Source: Bacillus sp. REN10
Lineage (GTDB): Bacteria; Bacillota; Bacilli; Bacillales; Domibacillaceae
Direction: 5' to 3'
Assembly (NCBI RefSeq): GCF_016820555.1
Contig: NZ_JADHDW010000001.1
Coordinates: 248,001 to 312,000, forward strand
Length of the DNA stretch: 64,000 nucleotides
The notes beneath the pieces are model-generated. The model was not told the DNA's origin and did no database searches. It was given only the letters and a program-made list of their open reading frames with translations. Position numbers and translations under genes: made by a program. Positions 48,841 through 58,712 of the stretch are shown one piece after another (the stretch's first letter is position 1; every line of letters starts with the position of its first letter).

Positions 48841-49014
48841 CATCTCTTTCTAATTAATAAAAAGTATATTTTACTCAATTAGCAAAATAAAGGAATGTTT
48901 ATTTGATTTTCTGTACTTGTACAATTTGGAAAATGATAAGTCATTCTATTTTGTTATGTTTCATGATTTTGGAGGGAAGCTACGAAAAAGCATGAAAAAA
49001 GGCAGGTGTTTTTT

Positions 49015-49746
49015 GTGTATCGGTTCTCTTTGTTTGGAACCTTATTACTCCTAGTTCTTACCCTGAATGCATGTAATCTTAATCCTGACCAACCACCAGT
49101 CGAACCGTTATCAACAGATCAACCTTCTAAAGAGGGACAGTATCTTCCACTCTCCACTAAAGACAATGGAGAACAAAATACAGAAGAACCGCTAGTAAAC
49201 TTAGAGGAAGCAGCACCAGAACCAGGATATGCTGTGCCGCAAGAACGGCCCTCAGAACAAGCTGATTTATTAAAATCAACCGAACAGTATGCTCAGCAAA
49301 TAGCGCAAACCGAGCCTCTCCCTTTTGAAGGTTTTAAAGAAAGGTGGAATGCTGTTTCTAAACAACAAGGTACTGATTTGATAATTTCCCATTTAGACAA
49401 GTCGACAAATGAGAAAGAAGATGTTTATCAAGCTTCTTTAACCAATCATTTAACGTTGCGTGTTTTTGTTGCTGGGCAACATATTCAAAAGATTCAAATG
49501 AGCAATGAAGGGAAAACGACTTCTGAACGATATACGATGTTAATGGGATGGAGTCAAGTTTTCTTTCTTTTCCATCCTAATGCAGAGCCTCATCATGTAG
49601 ATAATTTATTTACAGAATTAGGGGTTGGTCCGAACGCTAATTTGAGTCAAGTAGAGAAAAAAACAGTACTGTATCAAGGAGTTCAATATACCGTTTCCCC
49701 AACGGAAATTGGCTATGAATTGGAGGTAGCTTATCCACTGTCATAA
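49015..49746 (+). CDS. Lipoprotein of unknown function
   Basis: About 243 residues with a lipoprotein signal peptide and lipobox LNAC (cysteine about 20). A Pro/Glu/Gln-rich linker to about residue 100 is followed by a globular region (PFEGFKERWNAVSKQQGTDLIISHL ... TVSPTEIGYELEVAYPL) that I do not recognise. Start GTG 49015 chosen because AGGTG at 49004 is 6 bases upstream; GTG 49006 is also in frame. First of three envelope-protein genes on the same strand with gaps of 30 and 56 bases and a single terminator at 53060. Confidence 0.75.
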   Translation: MYRFSLFGTLLLLVLTLNACNLNPDQPPVEPLSTDQPSKEGQYLPLSTKDNGEQNTEEPLVNLEEAAPEPGYAVPQERPSEQADLLKSTEQYAQQIAQTEPLPFEGFKERWNAVSKQQGTDLIISHLDKSTNEKEDVYQASLTNHLTLRVFVAGQHIQKIQMSNEGKTTSERYTMLMGWSQVFFLFHPNAEPHHVDNLFTELGVGPNANLSQVEKKTVLYQGVQYTVSPTEIGYELEVAYPLS

Positions 49747-49776
49747 CACATTTCTCAACGTGAAAGGATTTCAGCA

Positions 49777-51414
49777 ATGAAAAGCATAAAAATGATTTCG
49801 CTCATCCTATTCATTCTAGCTCTGTTGACGGTTCCTTCTAGTCAGTCTTTATTCAGTGCCCAATCTAGTCTATTCAATATGTCTTACGTCTTTTTCGGCA
49901 GCCCTAACAGCTATGTTAATCAAGTGGATGCGACAAAAGGCGGCGTGAACGTGGTGAGTCCTAATTATTTTAATTTGACGGACGCGGGAGAGCTGCAAAT
50001 TACATGGAGATTGCAAACCTCCTTTATTTCGGAAATGCATAAACGGGGAGTTAAAGTGGTTCCGTTTTTGTCTAATCATTGGAATAAGACACAGGGAATT
50101 AACGGTTTAAATAATCGCGACAAGCTGGCTCGTGATGTAGCAACTGCCATTGAACAATATAACTTAGATGGAATTAACGTGGATATCGAAGGACTAGGAA
50201 GTACCTATAAAGACGTTCATACAGATTTCATTAAACTTCTCCGGCAATACATACCGGCGGACAAAGAGATTTCAGTAGCTGTAGCGGCTAATCCAAATGG
50301 TTGGAAAACAGGCTGGCATGGTTTTTATGATTATAAAGGCATTTCAGATCATGCTAGTTATCTGATGATCATGGCGTATGATGAGACGTGGGAAGGACCA
50401 GAAAGTCCGATAGGAGCGGTTTCTAGCCTTTCTTTTGCCGAACGTTCGATTCAATATGCGATTAATCAAGGCGTTCCGAAAGAAAAAATTGTCCACGGTC
50501 TTCCTTTTTATGGTCGGATGTGGAAGTTGGACGGTCCAACCTTAGAGAATCGAGCGATTACCGGTATGGGTGTTTTTAGTAGAGCTGTTGAACCGTTAGT
50601 AAATAAATTTGGAGGAAAGTTCCAATTTGATGAACGCTCTCAAGCTCCTTATGCAACTTTCACCATTCCAACTGGCCAATCCTTTTTATTAGGGAGCACA
50701 AATTTAACAGAAGGCGAGTACGTGATTTGGTATGAAAACGAGCGGTCCATCAAAGAAAAGCTGCGTCTCTCCACTAAATACGGGATCAAGGGAACAGGGT
50801 CATGGGCACTTTCTCAGGAAACCCCTGAGACTTGGAACTACTATTCTCTTTGGTTGAATGGTCGTCATTTTACTGATGTACCCAGCAATTTTTGGGCTCG
50901 AGATCCAATCGTTTTCGTGTCAAGTAAAGGCTGGATGAGAGGGAATACGAGTACGACGTTTTCGCCGAATACAAATCTTAATCGAGCGCAAGGAGCTACC
51001 ATTCTGGTGAGGGCCTTGGGAAACACTAATTTAGAGCCGAAAGAATATCAATTCAAAGATACGATTGGTCATTGGGCTCAAAAAGAAATTGAAATTGCCC
51101 GAGAACTTGGCTACTTACAAGGAAAAAGTCCAGAACGTTTTGATCCCAATGCTCCTTTAACACGAGAACAATTGGCCCAAATTTTATACAATATTTTCAC
51201 TTACCCATCCGCAAACATGTTAGAAAGTCCATTCACAGATGTGCCAACTGAACTTTGGTCATATAACGCGATTACAGCGATTTATCAAAAAGGATATATT
51301 GGAGGCTATCCAGATCAAACGTTCCGACCTGGAGCCTACTCCACAAGAGCCCAAATGGCGGCTTTAATGGAACGGATGGCAGCTGATATTGAAGCAAAAC
51401 GACAACCATCATAG
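49777..51414 (+). CDS. Secreted GH18-family glycosidase with three SLH domains
   Basis: 545 residues: signal peptide (to about residue 28), a GH18 TIM-barrel at about 35-355 with catalytic motif LDGINVDIEGL (DGxxxDxE; proton donor Glu138), and MIMAYDETWEGPESPIGAV and HGLPFYGRMWKL typical of the YdhD/YaaH cortical-fragment-lytic/chitinase-like branch. Three SLH domains follow at about 363-535 (FTDVPSNFWARDPI, FKDTIGHWAQKEI, FTDVPTELWSYNAI), anchoring it to pyruvylated cell-wall polymer. The substrate is probably N-acetylglucosamine-containing glycan, either peptidoglycan or chitin. ATG after GAAAGGATTT. Confidence 0.92.
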   Translation: MKSIKMISLILFILALLTVPSSQSLFSAQSSLFNMSYVFFGSPNSYVNQVDATKGGVNVVSPNYFNLTDAGELQITWRLQTSFISEMHKRGVKVVPFLSNHWNKTQGINGLNNRDKLARDVATAIEQYNLDGINVDIEGLGSTYKDVHTDFIKLLRQYIPADKEISVAVAANPNGWKTGWHGFYDYKGISDHASYLMIMAYDETWEGPESPIGAVSSLSFAERSIQYAINQGVPKEKIVHGLPFYGRMWKLDGPTLENRAITGMGVFSRAVEPLVNKFGGKFQFDERSQAPYATFTIPTGQSFLLGSTNLTEGEYVIWYENERSIKEKLRLSTKYGIKGTGSWALSQETPETWNYYSLWLNGRHFTDVPSNFWARDPIVFVSSKGWMRGNTSTTFSPNTNLNRAQGATILVRALGNTNLEPKEYQFKDTIGHWAQKEIEIARELGYLQGKSPERFDPNAPLTREQLAQILYNIFTYPSANMLESPFTDVPTELWSYNAITAIYQKGYIGGYPDQTFRPGAYSTRAQMAALMERMAADIEAKRQPS

Positions 51415-51470
51415 GCTAGAGTGAATGCAACTTTCTTACTAGAAGCAGACATGATAAGGAGATGAACAAC

Positions 51471-53045
51471 ATGGATTACTACCAGAGACACGACATAAGA
51501 AAATTAAATGAACACACCGATGAATTCGCTTTAATGATTTATCTCGATCATGGCCTTACTGAGCTTATGGATGAACTTGGAATTAAACCACGCGAGGACA
51601 GTGACATAATATCCAAGGCAAGAGAGTTAATGAAAGAACAATATCCACATTTGAAGATCACTATGATTAAAGTTATGGTAGGTGGAATGGTCATCGTCTC
51701 CATTCCTTTAAGTGCGAACATCACTTCGGCGCAAGCGGCAGAACCAAGCACGAGCACTATACAACAAGTACAATCAAGTGCAATCTATTATAAAGTTTCA
51801 TCAGGTGATACACTTTGGATTATATCGAAAAAATTTAATACATCAGTCGATTTTATTAAGCGGGCTAATCGTCTTACAACTGATACGTTACAGGTCAATC
51901 AACGATTAATTATTCCGAAAACCTTTCATACAGTGGCTGTAGGAGATTATTTAACGGTCTTAGCTAAGAGATACGGGACAACCGTTGAGGCGATTAGAGA
52001 AGCTAATCATTTATCAGGTGATGCGACTCGTTTAGGACAAACATTAATCATTCCTCTTTTAATAGGAGGAACCCAAACGACGAGTTCTTATACAGTCGTA
52101 GCGGGAGATAGTTTATCTGTGATTGCTAAACGCTTCGGGATAACCGTTGATGCTCTTCGTAAGGTTAACAACCTTTCTACTGATACCTTAAAAGTAGGCC
52201 AAATATTAAGGATCCCATCTGCACAGGCGGGGAGTATACCACCCGCTCCAGAACTAGGTGTTCAAGAAAAACGAACAACATTCACTTACCGTGTTGCATC
52301 CGGAGACAGTTTATCTGTGATTGCCAAACGTTTCGGAATCACAGTTGAAGCGATCCGCGCAGCCAATAATTTAGCCTCCGACACCTTAAAAATAGGGCAG
52401 ACATTAACGATTCCAAATGGCCTGAATGCACCTGTACAAACAGGTACTGCCAATACTATTTCTTATATCACCCATACGGTCGTTTCAGGTGATAACATTT
52501 GGAACTTAAGTGTACGATACGGTATCCCTCAATCGGAACTACTAAAAGCCAACAATTTAACAACGAGCAGTGGACTTTCAGTTGGCCAAAAACTGACTAT
52601 TCCTGTTCATAACATTGCTGTTAAACCGGTTGTCGGAGAGAGATATGGCGAGTTTGTAGACTGGTGGACGGAAGCGCAGTATCTTTTCCCCATTGGAAAA
52701 ACGGCTAAAGTCACAGATTTGGCAACAGGCAAGAGTTTCTATATTAAACGGACGATTGGCGCCAATCACGCAGACTGTGAAACGGTTACGACGAGCGATT
52801 CCACTATTGCTACATCTGTTTGGGGAGGATTCTCTTGGACGCCGAGAGCTGTCACGTTAACAGTAGATGGCAGAAAACTTGCGGCAAGTATGAGTTTTAT
52901 GCCTCATGAACAGGACTATATTAAGGATAACGGTATTACCGGCCACTTTGATGTGTATTTTGACAATAGCACTAGACATAAAGATGGACAGCCTGATGCT
53001 ACTCATCAAGCTCAAGTAGAAAAAGCGGCAGGTATGATTCGATAA
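51471..53045 (+). CDS. Membrane-anchored protein with five LysM domains
   Basis: 524 residues. A charged cytoplasmic N-terminus of about 60 residues (HDIRKLNEHTDEFALMIYLDHGL) is followed by one membrane span (MIKVMVGGMVIVSIPLSANI). Then come five LysM repeats at about 105-149, 152-194, 206-249, 273-315 and 335-378, each with the GDxLxxIAKRFG...NNL...GQxLxIP pattern. A C-terminal domain of about 140 residues follows (GERYGEFVDWWTEAQYLFPIGKTAKVTDLATGKSFYIKRTIGANHADCE), seen with LysM in other Firmicutes. AAGGAG 9 bases before ATG 51471; ATG 51462 directly abuts it and is less likely. It likely holds a wall-binding or remodelling function. Confidence 0.88.
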   Translation: MDYYQRHDIRKLNEHTDEFALMIYLDHGLTELMDELGIKPREDSDIISKARELMKEQYPHLKITMIKVMVGGMVIVSIPLSANITSAQAAEPSTSTIQQVQSSAIYYKVSSGDTLWIISKKFNTSVDFIKRANRLTTDTLQVNQRLIIPKTFHTVAVGDYLTVLAKRYGTTVEAIREANHLSGDATRLGQTLIIPLLIGGTQTTSSYTVVAGDSLSVIAKRFGITVDALRKVNNLSTDTLKVGQILRIPSAQAGSIPPAPELGVQEKRTTFTYRVASGDSLSVIAKRFGITVEAIRAANNLASDTLKIGQTLTIPNGLNAPVQTGTANTISYITHTVVSGDNIWNLSVRYGIPQSELLKANNLTTSSGLSVGQKLTIPVHNIAVKPVVGERYGEFVDWWTEAQYLFPIGKTAKVTDLATGKSFYIKRTIGANHADCETVTTSDSTIATSVWGGFSWTPRAVTLTVDGRKLAASMSFMPHEQDYIKDNGITGHFDVYFDNSTRHKDGQPDATHQAQVEKAAGMIR

Positions 53046-53059
53046 ACAACTAATGGATC

Positions 53060-53113
53060 ACTCCTATGATGAGGAAAAGTGATAAGCAAGTCCCTCATCA
53101 TAGGAGTGGTTCT
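53060..53113. terminator. Strong hairpin between the LysM gene and rarA
   Basis: Perfect 16-base stem CACTCCTATGATGAGG/CCTCATCATAGGAGTG with an 18-base loop between convergent genes. The T-run is short (GGTTCTTTCT), so it is a probable bidirectional terminator. Confidence 0.75.
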
Positions 53114-53116
53114 TTC

Positions 53117-54388
53117 TCACTTCCCTCTTTCAATCTTCTCGTAAATCCCCGAAAGCGCTTGCTCAAATTTTCCTGTTTTCTTCGGTTCATAATAGCGTTT
53201 GTTTTTTATTGTATTCGGCAAATATTGCTGTTTGACCCAGCCGCTTTCAAAGTCGTGTGGATATTGATAGTCAAGTCCGCGTCCCATTTCTTTCGCCCCT
53301 TGATAATGGGCATCCTTCAAATGATTAGGTACTTCGCCGCTTTTGCCAGCGCGAACATCAGCGATAGCCGCATCAATAGCTGAAATCGCTGAGTTTGATT
53401 TTGGTGACAAGCACAGCTCGATCACAGCGGAAGCGAGCGGAATTCGTGCTTCTGGGAATCCAATTTTCTCGGCTGTTTGAATAGCAGCGAGCGTCCGTGG
53501 TCCCGCTTGTGGGCTTGCAAGGCCAATATCTTCATAGGCGATGACGAGCAATCTTCTTGAAATGCTCGGCAAGTCGCCAGCTTCGATTAATCGAGCTAAA
53601 TAATGAAGGGCAGCATTGGCATCACTACCTCGAATCGACTTTTGGAAGGCGCTTAACACATCGTAATGAGCATCGCCATCTTTATCATGAGAGAAGCTTT
53701 TCTTTTGCAGACACTCCTCGGCGATTGTTCGATCAATGTGAATCTGTCCGTCGTCATTGCGTGGAGTGGATAAAACGGCCAACTCGAGTGCGTTTAATGA
53801 GCTGCGAACATCGCCGCCACTGGCTTGTGCAAAGTGATCTAGCGCTGACTCTTCTATTTCTACTTGATACTTGCCGAGACCTCGTTCTTCATCTTTCAAT
53901 GCTCGTAACAACGTTTCTTTAATTTGTTCAGGTGTAAGCGGTTTAAGCTCAAATATTTGACAACGGCTGCGAATGGCTGGGTTAATGGCATGGTAAGGAT
54001 TGCTCGTTGTCGCCCCAATTAACGTAATCATACCGTTTTCTAAAAAAGGTAATAAAAAGTCTTGCTTCCCTTTATCGAGACGATGGACTTCATCAAGGAG
54101 TAGAATGACTTTTCCTGACATTTTCGCTTCGGCTACGACAATCTCCATATCCTTTTTATTGCTGGTGACTGCGTTTAACGTGCGAAAGGCATATTTCGTG
54201 CTGCCTGCGATGGCGCTAGCAATCGACGTTTTTCCGATGCCGGGGGGACCATATAAAATCATCGAAGAGAGCTGCTTGGCTGTGACCATACGATGAATGA
54301 TTTTTCCTTCGCCCACTAAGTGATCTTGCCCTACGACTTCTTCAATCGTTCGCGGGCGCATACGAAACGCTAATGGTTTCATGTTCAT
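53117..54388 (-). CDS. rarA: Replication-associated recombination protein RarA (MgsA)
   Basis: AAA+ ATPase of 423 residues that acts at stalled forks. N-terminus PLAFRMRPRTIEEVVGQDHL, Walker A GPPGIGKTS, Walker B LLDEVHRLDKGKQDFLLP, sensor GATTSNPY, and a C-terminal tetramerisation region (GADLP-like EAGDLPSISRRLLVIAYEDIGLA). The minus-strand ATG at 54388 follows AAATGAGGAA. It marks the return of the B. subtilis gene order after the accessory block. Confidence 0.98.
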   Translation of the reverse strand: MNMKPLAFRMRPRTIEEVVGQDHLVGEGKIIHRMVTAKQLSSMILYGPPGIGKTSIASAIAGSTKYAFRTLNAVTSNKKDMEIVVAEAKMSGKVILLLDEVHRLDKGKQDFLLPFLENGMITLIGATTSNPYHAINPAIRSRCQIFELKPLTPEQIKETLLRALKDEERGLGKYQVEIEESALDHFAQASGGDVRSSLNALELAVLSTPRNDDGQIHIDRTIAEECLQKKSFSHDKDGDAHYDVLSAFQKSIRGSDANAALHYLARLIEAGDLPSISRRLLVIAYEDIGLASPQAGPRTLAAIQTAEKIGFPEARIPLASAVIELCLSPKSNSAISAIDAAIADVRAGKSGEVPNHLKDAHYQGAKEMGRGLDYQYPHDFESGWVKQQYLPNTIKNKRYYEPKKTGKFEQALSGIYEKIERGK

Positions 54389-54495
54389 TCCTCATTTCTT
54401 TTTTCCGACTCTTTTTCTCCACTTTACCATATTGAATTGGAAGCGATCATGTTATTTGTCTTATGTTCTATGCTATAATAGCGAAAGTGACTGAT

Positions 54496-54525
54496 TTGAA
54501 CTAGTGCAATGTAGATGGGTATAAT
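54496..54525 (+). promoter_or_regulatory. Promoter of the yczE-like/cymR/yrvO/mnmA unit
   Basis: TTGAAC, 18-base spacer, TATAAT. Start near 54532, which rules out ATG 54531 as the start of the first gene. Confidence 0.75.
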
Positions 54526-54554
54526 AAGATATGGATGAACAGGGGATTCAGAAG

Positions 54555-55217
54555 ATGAAACAGCAAGGGAATATGGTGGTCAGGCTAATGATCTTTGTAG
54601 TTGGCCTTTTATTTATGTCTCTTGGTATTGTGTTGTTAATCCGTGCTGATCTTGGAGCAACGCCTTGGGATGCGCTTCACGTCGGATTGTATGAGCGTAT
54701 CGGATTAACGGTAGGTACATGGTCTGTGCTCGTTGGTTTTTTGATTTTGGGCATTGCTTCTGTGTATTTGCGTGAATGGCCGCAATTTGGAGCCTATTTA
54801 AACATGGTGCTCGTTGGGATTTTTATCGATCTATTTTTAAATATGCCTGCGATCGTCACGCCGTCTACTTTTATTGGCAAGCTATGTATGTTTGTAGCAG
54901 GAACGGTAGTGATGGCCTATGGGATGTCTTTTTATCTTGCTGCACAGCTTGGAGCTGGTCCGCGTGACAGTTTTATGCTCGCTGTGATGAAGAAGACGGG
55001 CTGGAAGGTGTCTCATATTCGCCGTGGCATGGAGTTTATTGTATTAGCTATTGCTTGGGCGATTGGTGGACCGGTCAGTTTTGGTACATTTTTATTTAGT
55101 TTTATTATGGGAACAGCTGTTGGTATTTCATTGCCACAATGCCAGCGGTTTTCAGATAGAATCATCAAAAAAGTGAATCATTGGAAACAAGAAACTAATC
55201 GAGGTGTGAATATATGA
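54555..55217 (+). CDS. YczE/YyaS-family membrane protein
   Basis: About 220 residues with five membrane spans and the family repeats LLIRADLGATPWDALHVGL and FYLAAQLGAGPRDSFMLAVMKKTGWK. YczE of B. subtilis affects surfactin/bacillaene production through Sfp-dependent synthases, but the family is broad and the function here is open. ATG 54555 is chosen over 54531, which lies at the predicted transcription start; GGGGAT is upstream. Its end overlaps cymR by 4 bases, an unusual coupling for a cysteine regulator. Confidence 0.85.
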   Translation: MKQQGNMVVRLMIFVVGLLFMSLGIVLLIRADLGATPWDALHVGLYERIGLTVGTWSVLVGFLILGIASVYLREWPQFGAYLNMVLVGIFIDLFLNMPAIVTPSTFIGKLCMFVAGTVVMAYGMSFYLAAQLGAGPRDSFMLAVMKKTGWKVSHIRRGMEFIVLAIAWAIGGPVSFGTFLFSFIMGTAVGISLPQCQRFSDRIIKKVNHWKQETNRGVNI

Positions 55218-55633
55218 GAATTTCAACTAAAGGCCGATATGGACTGACAATTATGATTGAATTAGCGAAACGACATGGGGAAGGACCGACCTCTTTGCGT
55301 GTGATTGCTGGGGCTCATAACTTATCTGAACACTATTTAGAGCAGTTGATTGCACCGTTGCGCAATTCTGGGCTTGTCCGCAGCATCCGCGGAGCATATG
55401 GCGGGTATGTCCTTGGTAGAGAACCGGAAAACATTACAGCGGGTGATGTCATTCGCGTGCTAGAAGGGCCTATCAGTTTAGTAGAAGGCATTGAAGATGA
55501 AGAGCCGGCAAAACGCGAGCTATGGATTCGCATTAGCGATGCCATTAAAAATGTACTAGAAAACACAACATTAGATGATTTAGCGAAACATACCGATCAC
55601 GTTGAATCGGATGGCTATATGTTCTACATTTAA
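55214..55633 (+). CDS. cymR: Cysteine metabolism repressor CymR (Rrf2 family)
   Basis: Rrf2-type repressor of sulfur and cysteine genes, acting with cysteine synthase CysK. 139 residues, nearly the B. subtilis sequence: MRISTKGRYGLTIMIELAKRHGEGPTSL, LSEHYLEQLIAPLRNSGLVRSIRGAYGGYVL, and ITAGDVIRVLEGPISLVE. It lacks the Fe-S cysteines of IscR, as expected for CymR. Followed by the desulfurase gene yrvO. Confidence 0.96.
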   Translation: MRISTKGRYGLTIMIELAKRHGEGPTSLRVIAGAHNLSEHYLEQLIAPLRNSGLVRSIRGAYGGYVLGREPENITAGDVIRVLEGPISLVEGIEDEEPAKRELWIRISDAIKNVLENTTLDDLAKHTDHVESDGYMFYI

Positions 55634-55645
55634 GGGGTGATCGAT

Positions 55646-56791
55646 ATGGAACGGATCTATTTAGACCATGCAGCCACTTCGCCAGTTCATCCTGAAGTGA
55701 TTGAAACGATGAGTGTTCAAATGGCTGAAGTCTTCGGCAATCCCTCTAGTATTCATTCGTTTGGACGAGCCGCTCGCCATGTTGTTGATACAGCTAGAAC
55801 GACGATTGCTTCAAGTATCGGTGCTCATTTTAATGAGATTATTTTTACGAGTGGCGGAACAGAAGCGGACAACTTGGCGATTGTGGGAACCGCTCAGGCG
55901 CTGAAAGAGAAGGGGCGGCATATTATTACAACATCAATTGAGCATCATGCTGTTTTACATACATGCGCCCAGCTCGAGAAGGAAGGCTTTGAAGTGACGT
56001 ACTTGCCGGTCAATGAACAAGGCTATGTTCGAGTGGAAGAGGTGAAGACCGCTCTCCGGGAAGATACGATTTTAGTGTCGATTATGTACGGAAACAATGA
56101 AGTGGGATCCATTCAGCCGATTCAAGAGATTGGCGAACTGCTGAAAGACCATCAAGCGTCTTTTCATACAGATGCTGTGCAAGCGTACGGAGTGCAGGCC
56201 ATTGATGTAAAAACAGAGCATATTGATTTATTAACCGCCTCTGGACATAAAATTAATGGGCCTAAAGGGATCGGTTTTCTCTATGCGAGAGAGGGAATGG
56301 CTTTATCTCCCACTTTATTTGGTGGAGAGCAAGAAAGAAAACGGAGAGCGGGGACAGAAAATGTTCCGGCTATTGCTGGATTAGCTAAAGCGGTAGAGCT
56401 AGCCGAGATAAGTAGAGAAGAAAAAAGGCAGCAGTATATCGGTTTTAAACAGCAACTGCTTGATAATTTATCCGCTCATCAAGTCGATTTCCGTCTAAAC
56501 GGATCACTTGAGCAAGCCTTACCTCACGTGATAAACTTAAGCTTTCCTGGAACGGATGTTGAAGCGATGCTTGTGAATCTTGACCTTGCTGGTGTGGCGG
56601 CTTCAAGCGGCTCCGCTTGCACAGCGGGATCTATTGAACCGTCCCACGTGCTAGTGGCGATGTTTGGCAAAGAATCTGAGCGCCTTCGCAACTCGATTCG
56701 TTTCAGCTTTGGATTAGGAAATTCAGAAGAACAAATCGACCAAGCAGGAAAAGTCATTGCCCAAATTACTGCCCGCTTAACGAAAGCGTAA
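55646..56791 (+). CDS. yrvO: Cysteine desulfurase YrvO, partner of MnmA
   Basis: IscS/NifS-type PLP enzyme (381 residues). PLP lysine in LLTASGHKINGPKGIGFLY, catalytic cysteine in ASSGSACTAGSIEPSHVL, N-terminus ERIYLDHAATSPVHPEVI. In B. subtilis it passes sulfur directly to MnmA for tRNA 2-thiouridine; mnmA follows 24 bases downstream here. The frame opens at GTG 55637; ATG 55646 after AAGGGGTGATC is preferred. Confidence 0.96.
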   Translation: MERIYLDHAATSPVHPEVIETMSVQMAEVFGNPSSIHSFGRAARHVVDTARTTIASSIGAHFNEIIFTSGGTEADNLAIVGTAQALKEKGRHIITTSIEHHAVLHTCAQLEKEGFEVTYLPVNEQGYVRVEEVKTALREDTILVSIMYGNNEVGSIQPIQEIGELLKDHQASFHTDAVQAYGVQAIDVKTEHIDLLTASGHKINGPKGIGFLYAREGMALSPTLFGGEQERKRRAGTENVPAIAGLAKAVELAEISREEKRQQYIGFKQQLLDNLSAHQVDFRLNGSLEQALPHVINLSFPGTDVEAMLVNLDLAGVAASSGSACTAGSIEPSHVLVAMFGKESERLRNSIRFSFGLGNSEEQIDQAGKVIAQITARLTKA

Positions 56792-56815
56792 GCAAAAAGA
56801 AAGAGAGTGGACTGA

Positions 56816-57931
<1,116 letters not shown>

Positions 57932-57942
57932 ATAAGTGAAAA

Positions 57943-57978
57943 AGCCTTTAAAGCAGAGAAATGCTTTAAAGGCTATTT
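57943..57978 (+). terminator. Terminator after mnmA
   Basis: Thirteen-base perfect stem AGCCTTTAAAGCA/TGCTTTAAAGGCT with a 6-base loop, then ATTTTC. Confidence 0.85.
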
Positions 57979-58025
57979 TCTGTGTATATGTTATAATTTT
58001 TTTATCAAATAGTTAGAGGTGGATT

Positions 58026-58691
58026 ATGGATAAAAATTTACAAGGGATTGAATGTTTGCAGCAAGGTAAAATTGAAGAGGCGTTGAAATTGTTTACTGAA
58101 CGAATTGAGGAAGCGCCGCACGAGCCGACTGCTTATATTAATTTTGGCCACGTGCTATCAACGGTTGGCGAGTTAGAGCGGGCAGAGAAATTTTATCAAA
58201 AAGCGATTGAGGTCGATCCGGAAGCGGGTGCTGCTTATTATGCTTTAGGCACGTTTTTGTATGAGCAAAATCATTTAGAAGAGGCTTGTAAGCAGTTTGA
58301 GCAAGCAATACATAAGGGATTAGAGGAAAGTGATGCCTTTTTCATGCTAGGAATGACCTTGATGCAACTTGATCAAGCGGTGTTTGCGCTACCTTATTTA
58401 CAGCGGGCGGTGGAGCTCAATGAAGAGGACGTAGAAGGTCGTTTCCAATTTGGCTTGGCGTTAGCGAAAGCGAATGCTTTAGATGAAGCGATTGCCCAAT
58501 TCGAGCGAGTAATTGACGCGGATCCAGAGCATGCCGATGCTTATTACAATCTTGGTGTCGCTTATGCCGGACATTTAGAAGATACCAATCGAGCGATGGT
58601 TATGTTTAATAAGGCATTAGCGGTACAGCCGGATCATATGCTCGCTGGATACGGAAAGAAAATGATCGAAAAGGCAGCGGAACAAAGTTAA
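58026..58691 (+). CDS. yrrB: TPR-repeat protein YrrB
   Basis: 221 residues composed of about six tetratricopeptide repeats (for example AYINFGHVLSTVGELERAEKFYQKAIEVDPE and AYYNLGVAYAGHLEDTNRAMVMFNKALAVQPD). No signal peptide or span; a cytoplasmic scaffold is likely. It stands between mnmA and recD2 as in B. subtilis. Partner unknown. ATG start with TTAGAGGTGG. Confidence 0.9.
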   Translation: MDKNLQGIECLQQGKIEEALKLFTERIEEAPHEPTAYINFGHVLSTVGELERAEKFYQKAIEVDPEAGAAYYALGTFLYEQNHLEEACKQFEQAIHKGLEESDAFFMLGMTLMQLDQAVFALPYLQRAVELNEEDVEGRFQFGLALAKANALDEAIAQFERVIDADPEHADAYYNLGVAYAGHLEDTNRAMVMFNKALAVQPDHMLAGYGKKMIEKAAEQS

Positions 58692-58712
58692 GAATAGTGG
58701 AAGGTGGGGCAT

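Noticed and set aside
53557-54296. Plus-strand frames within rarA
   Set aside because: Antisense to the conserved AAA+ gene rarA and without similarity to any family.
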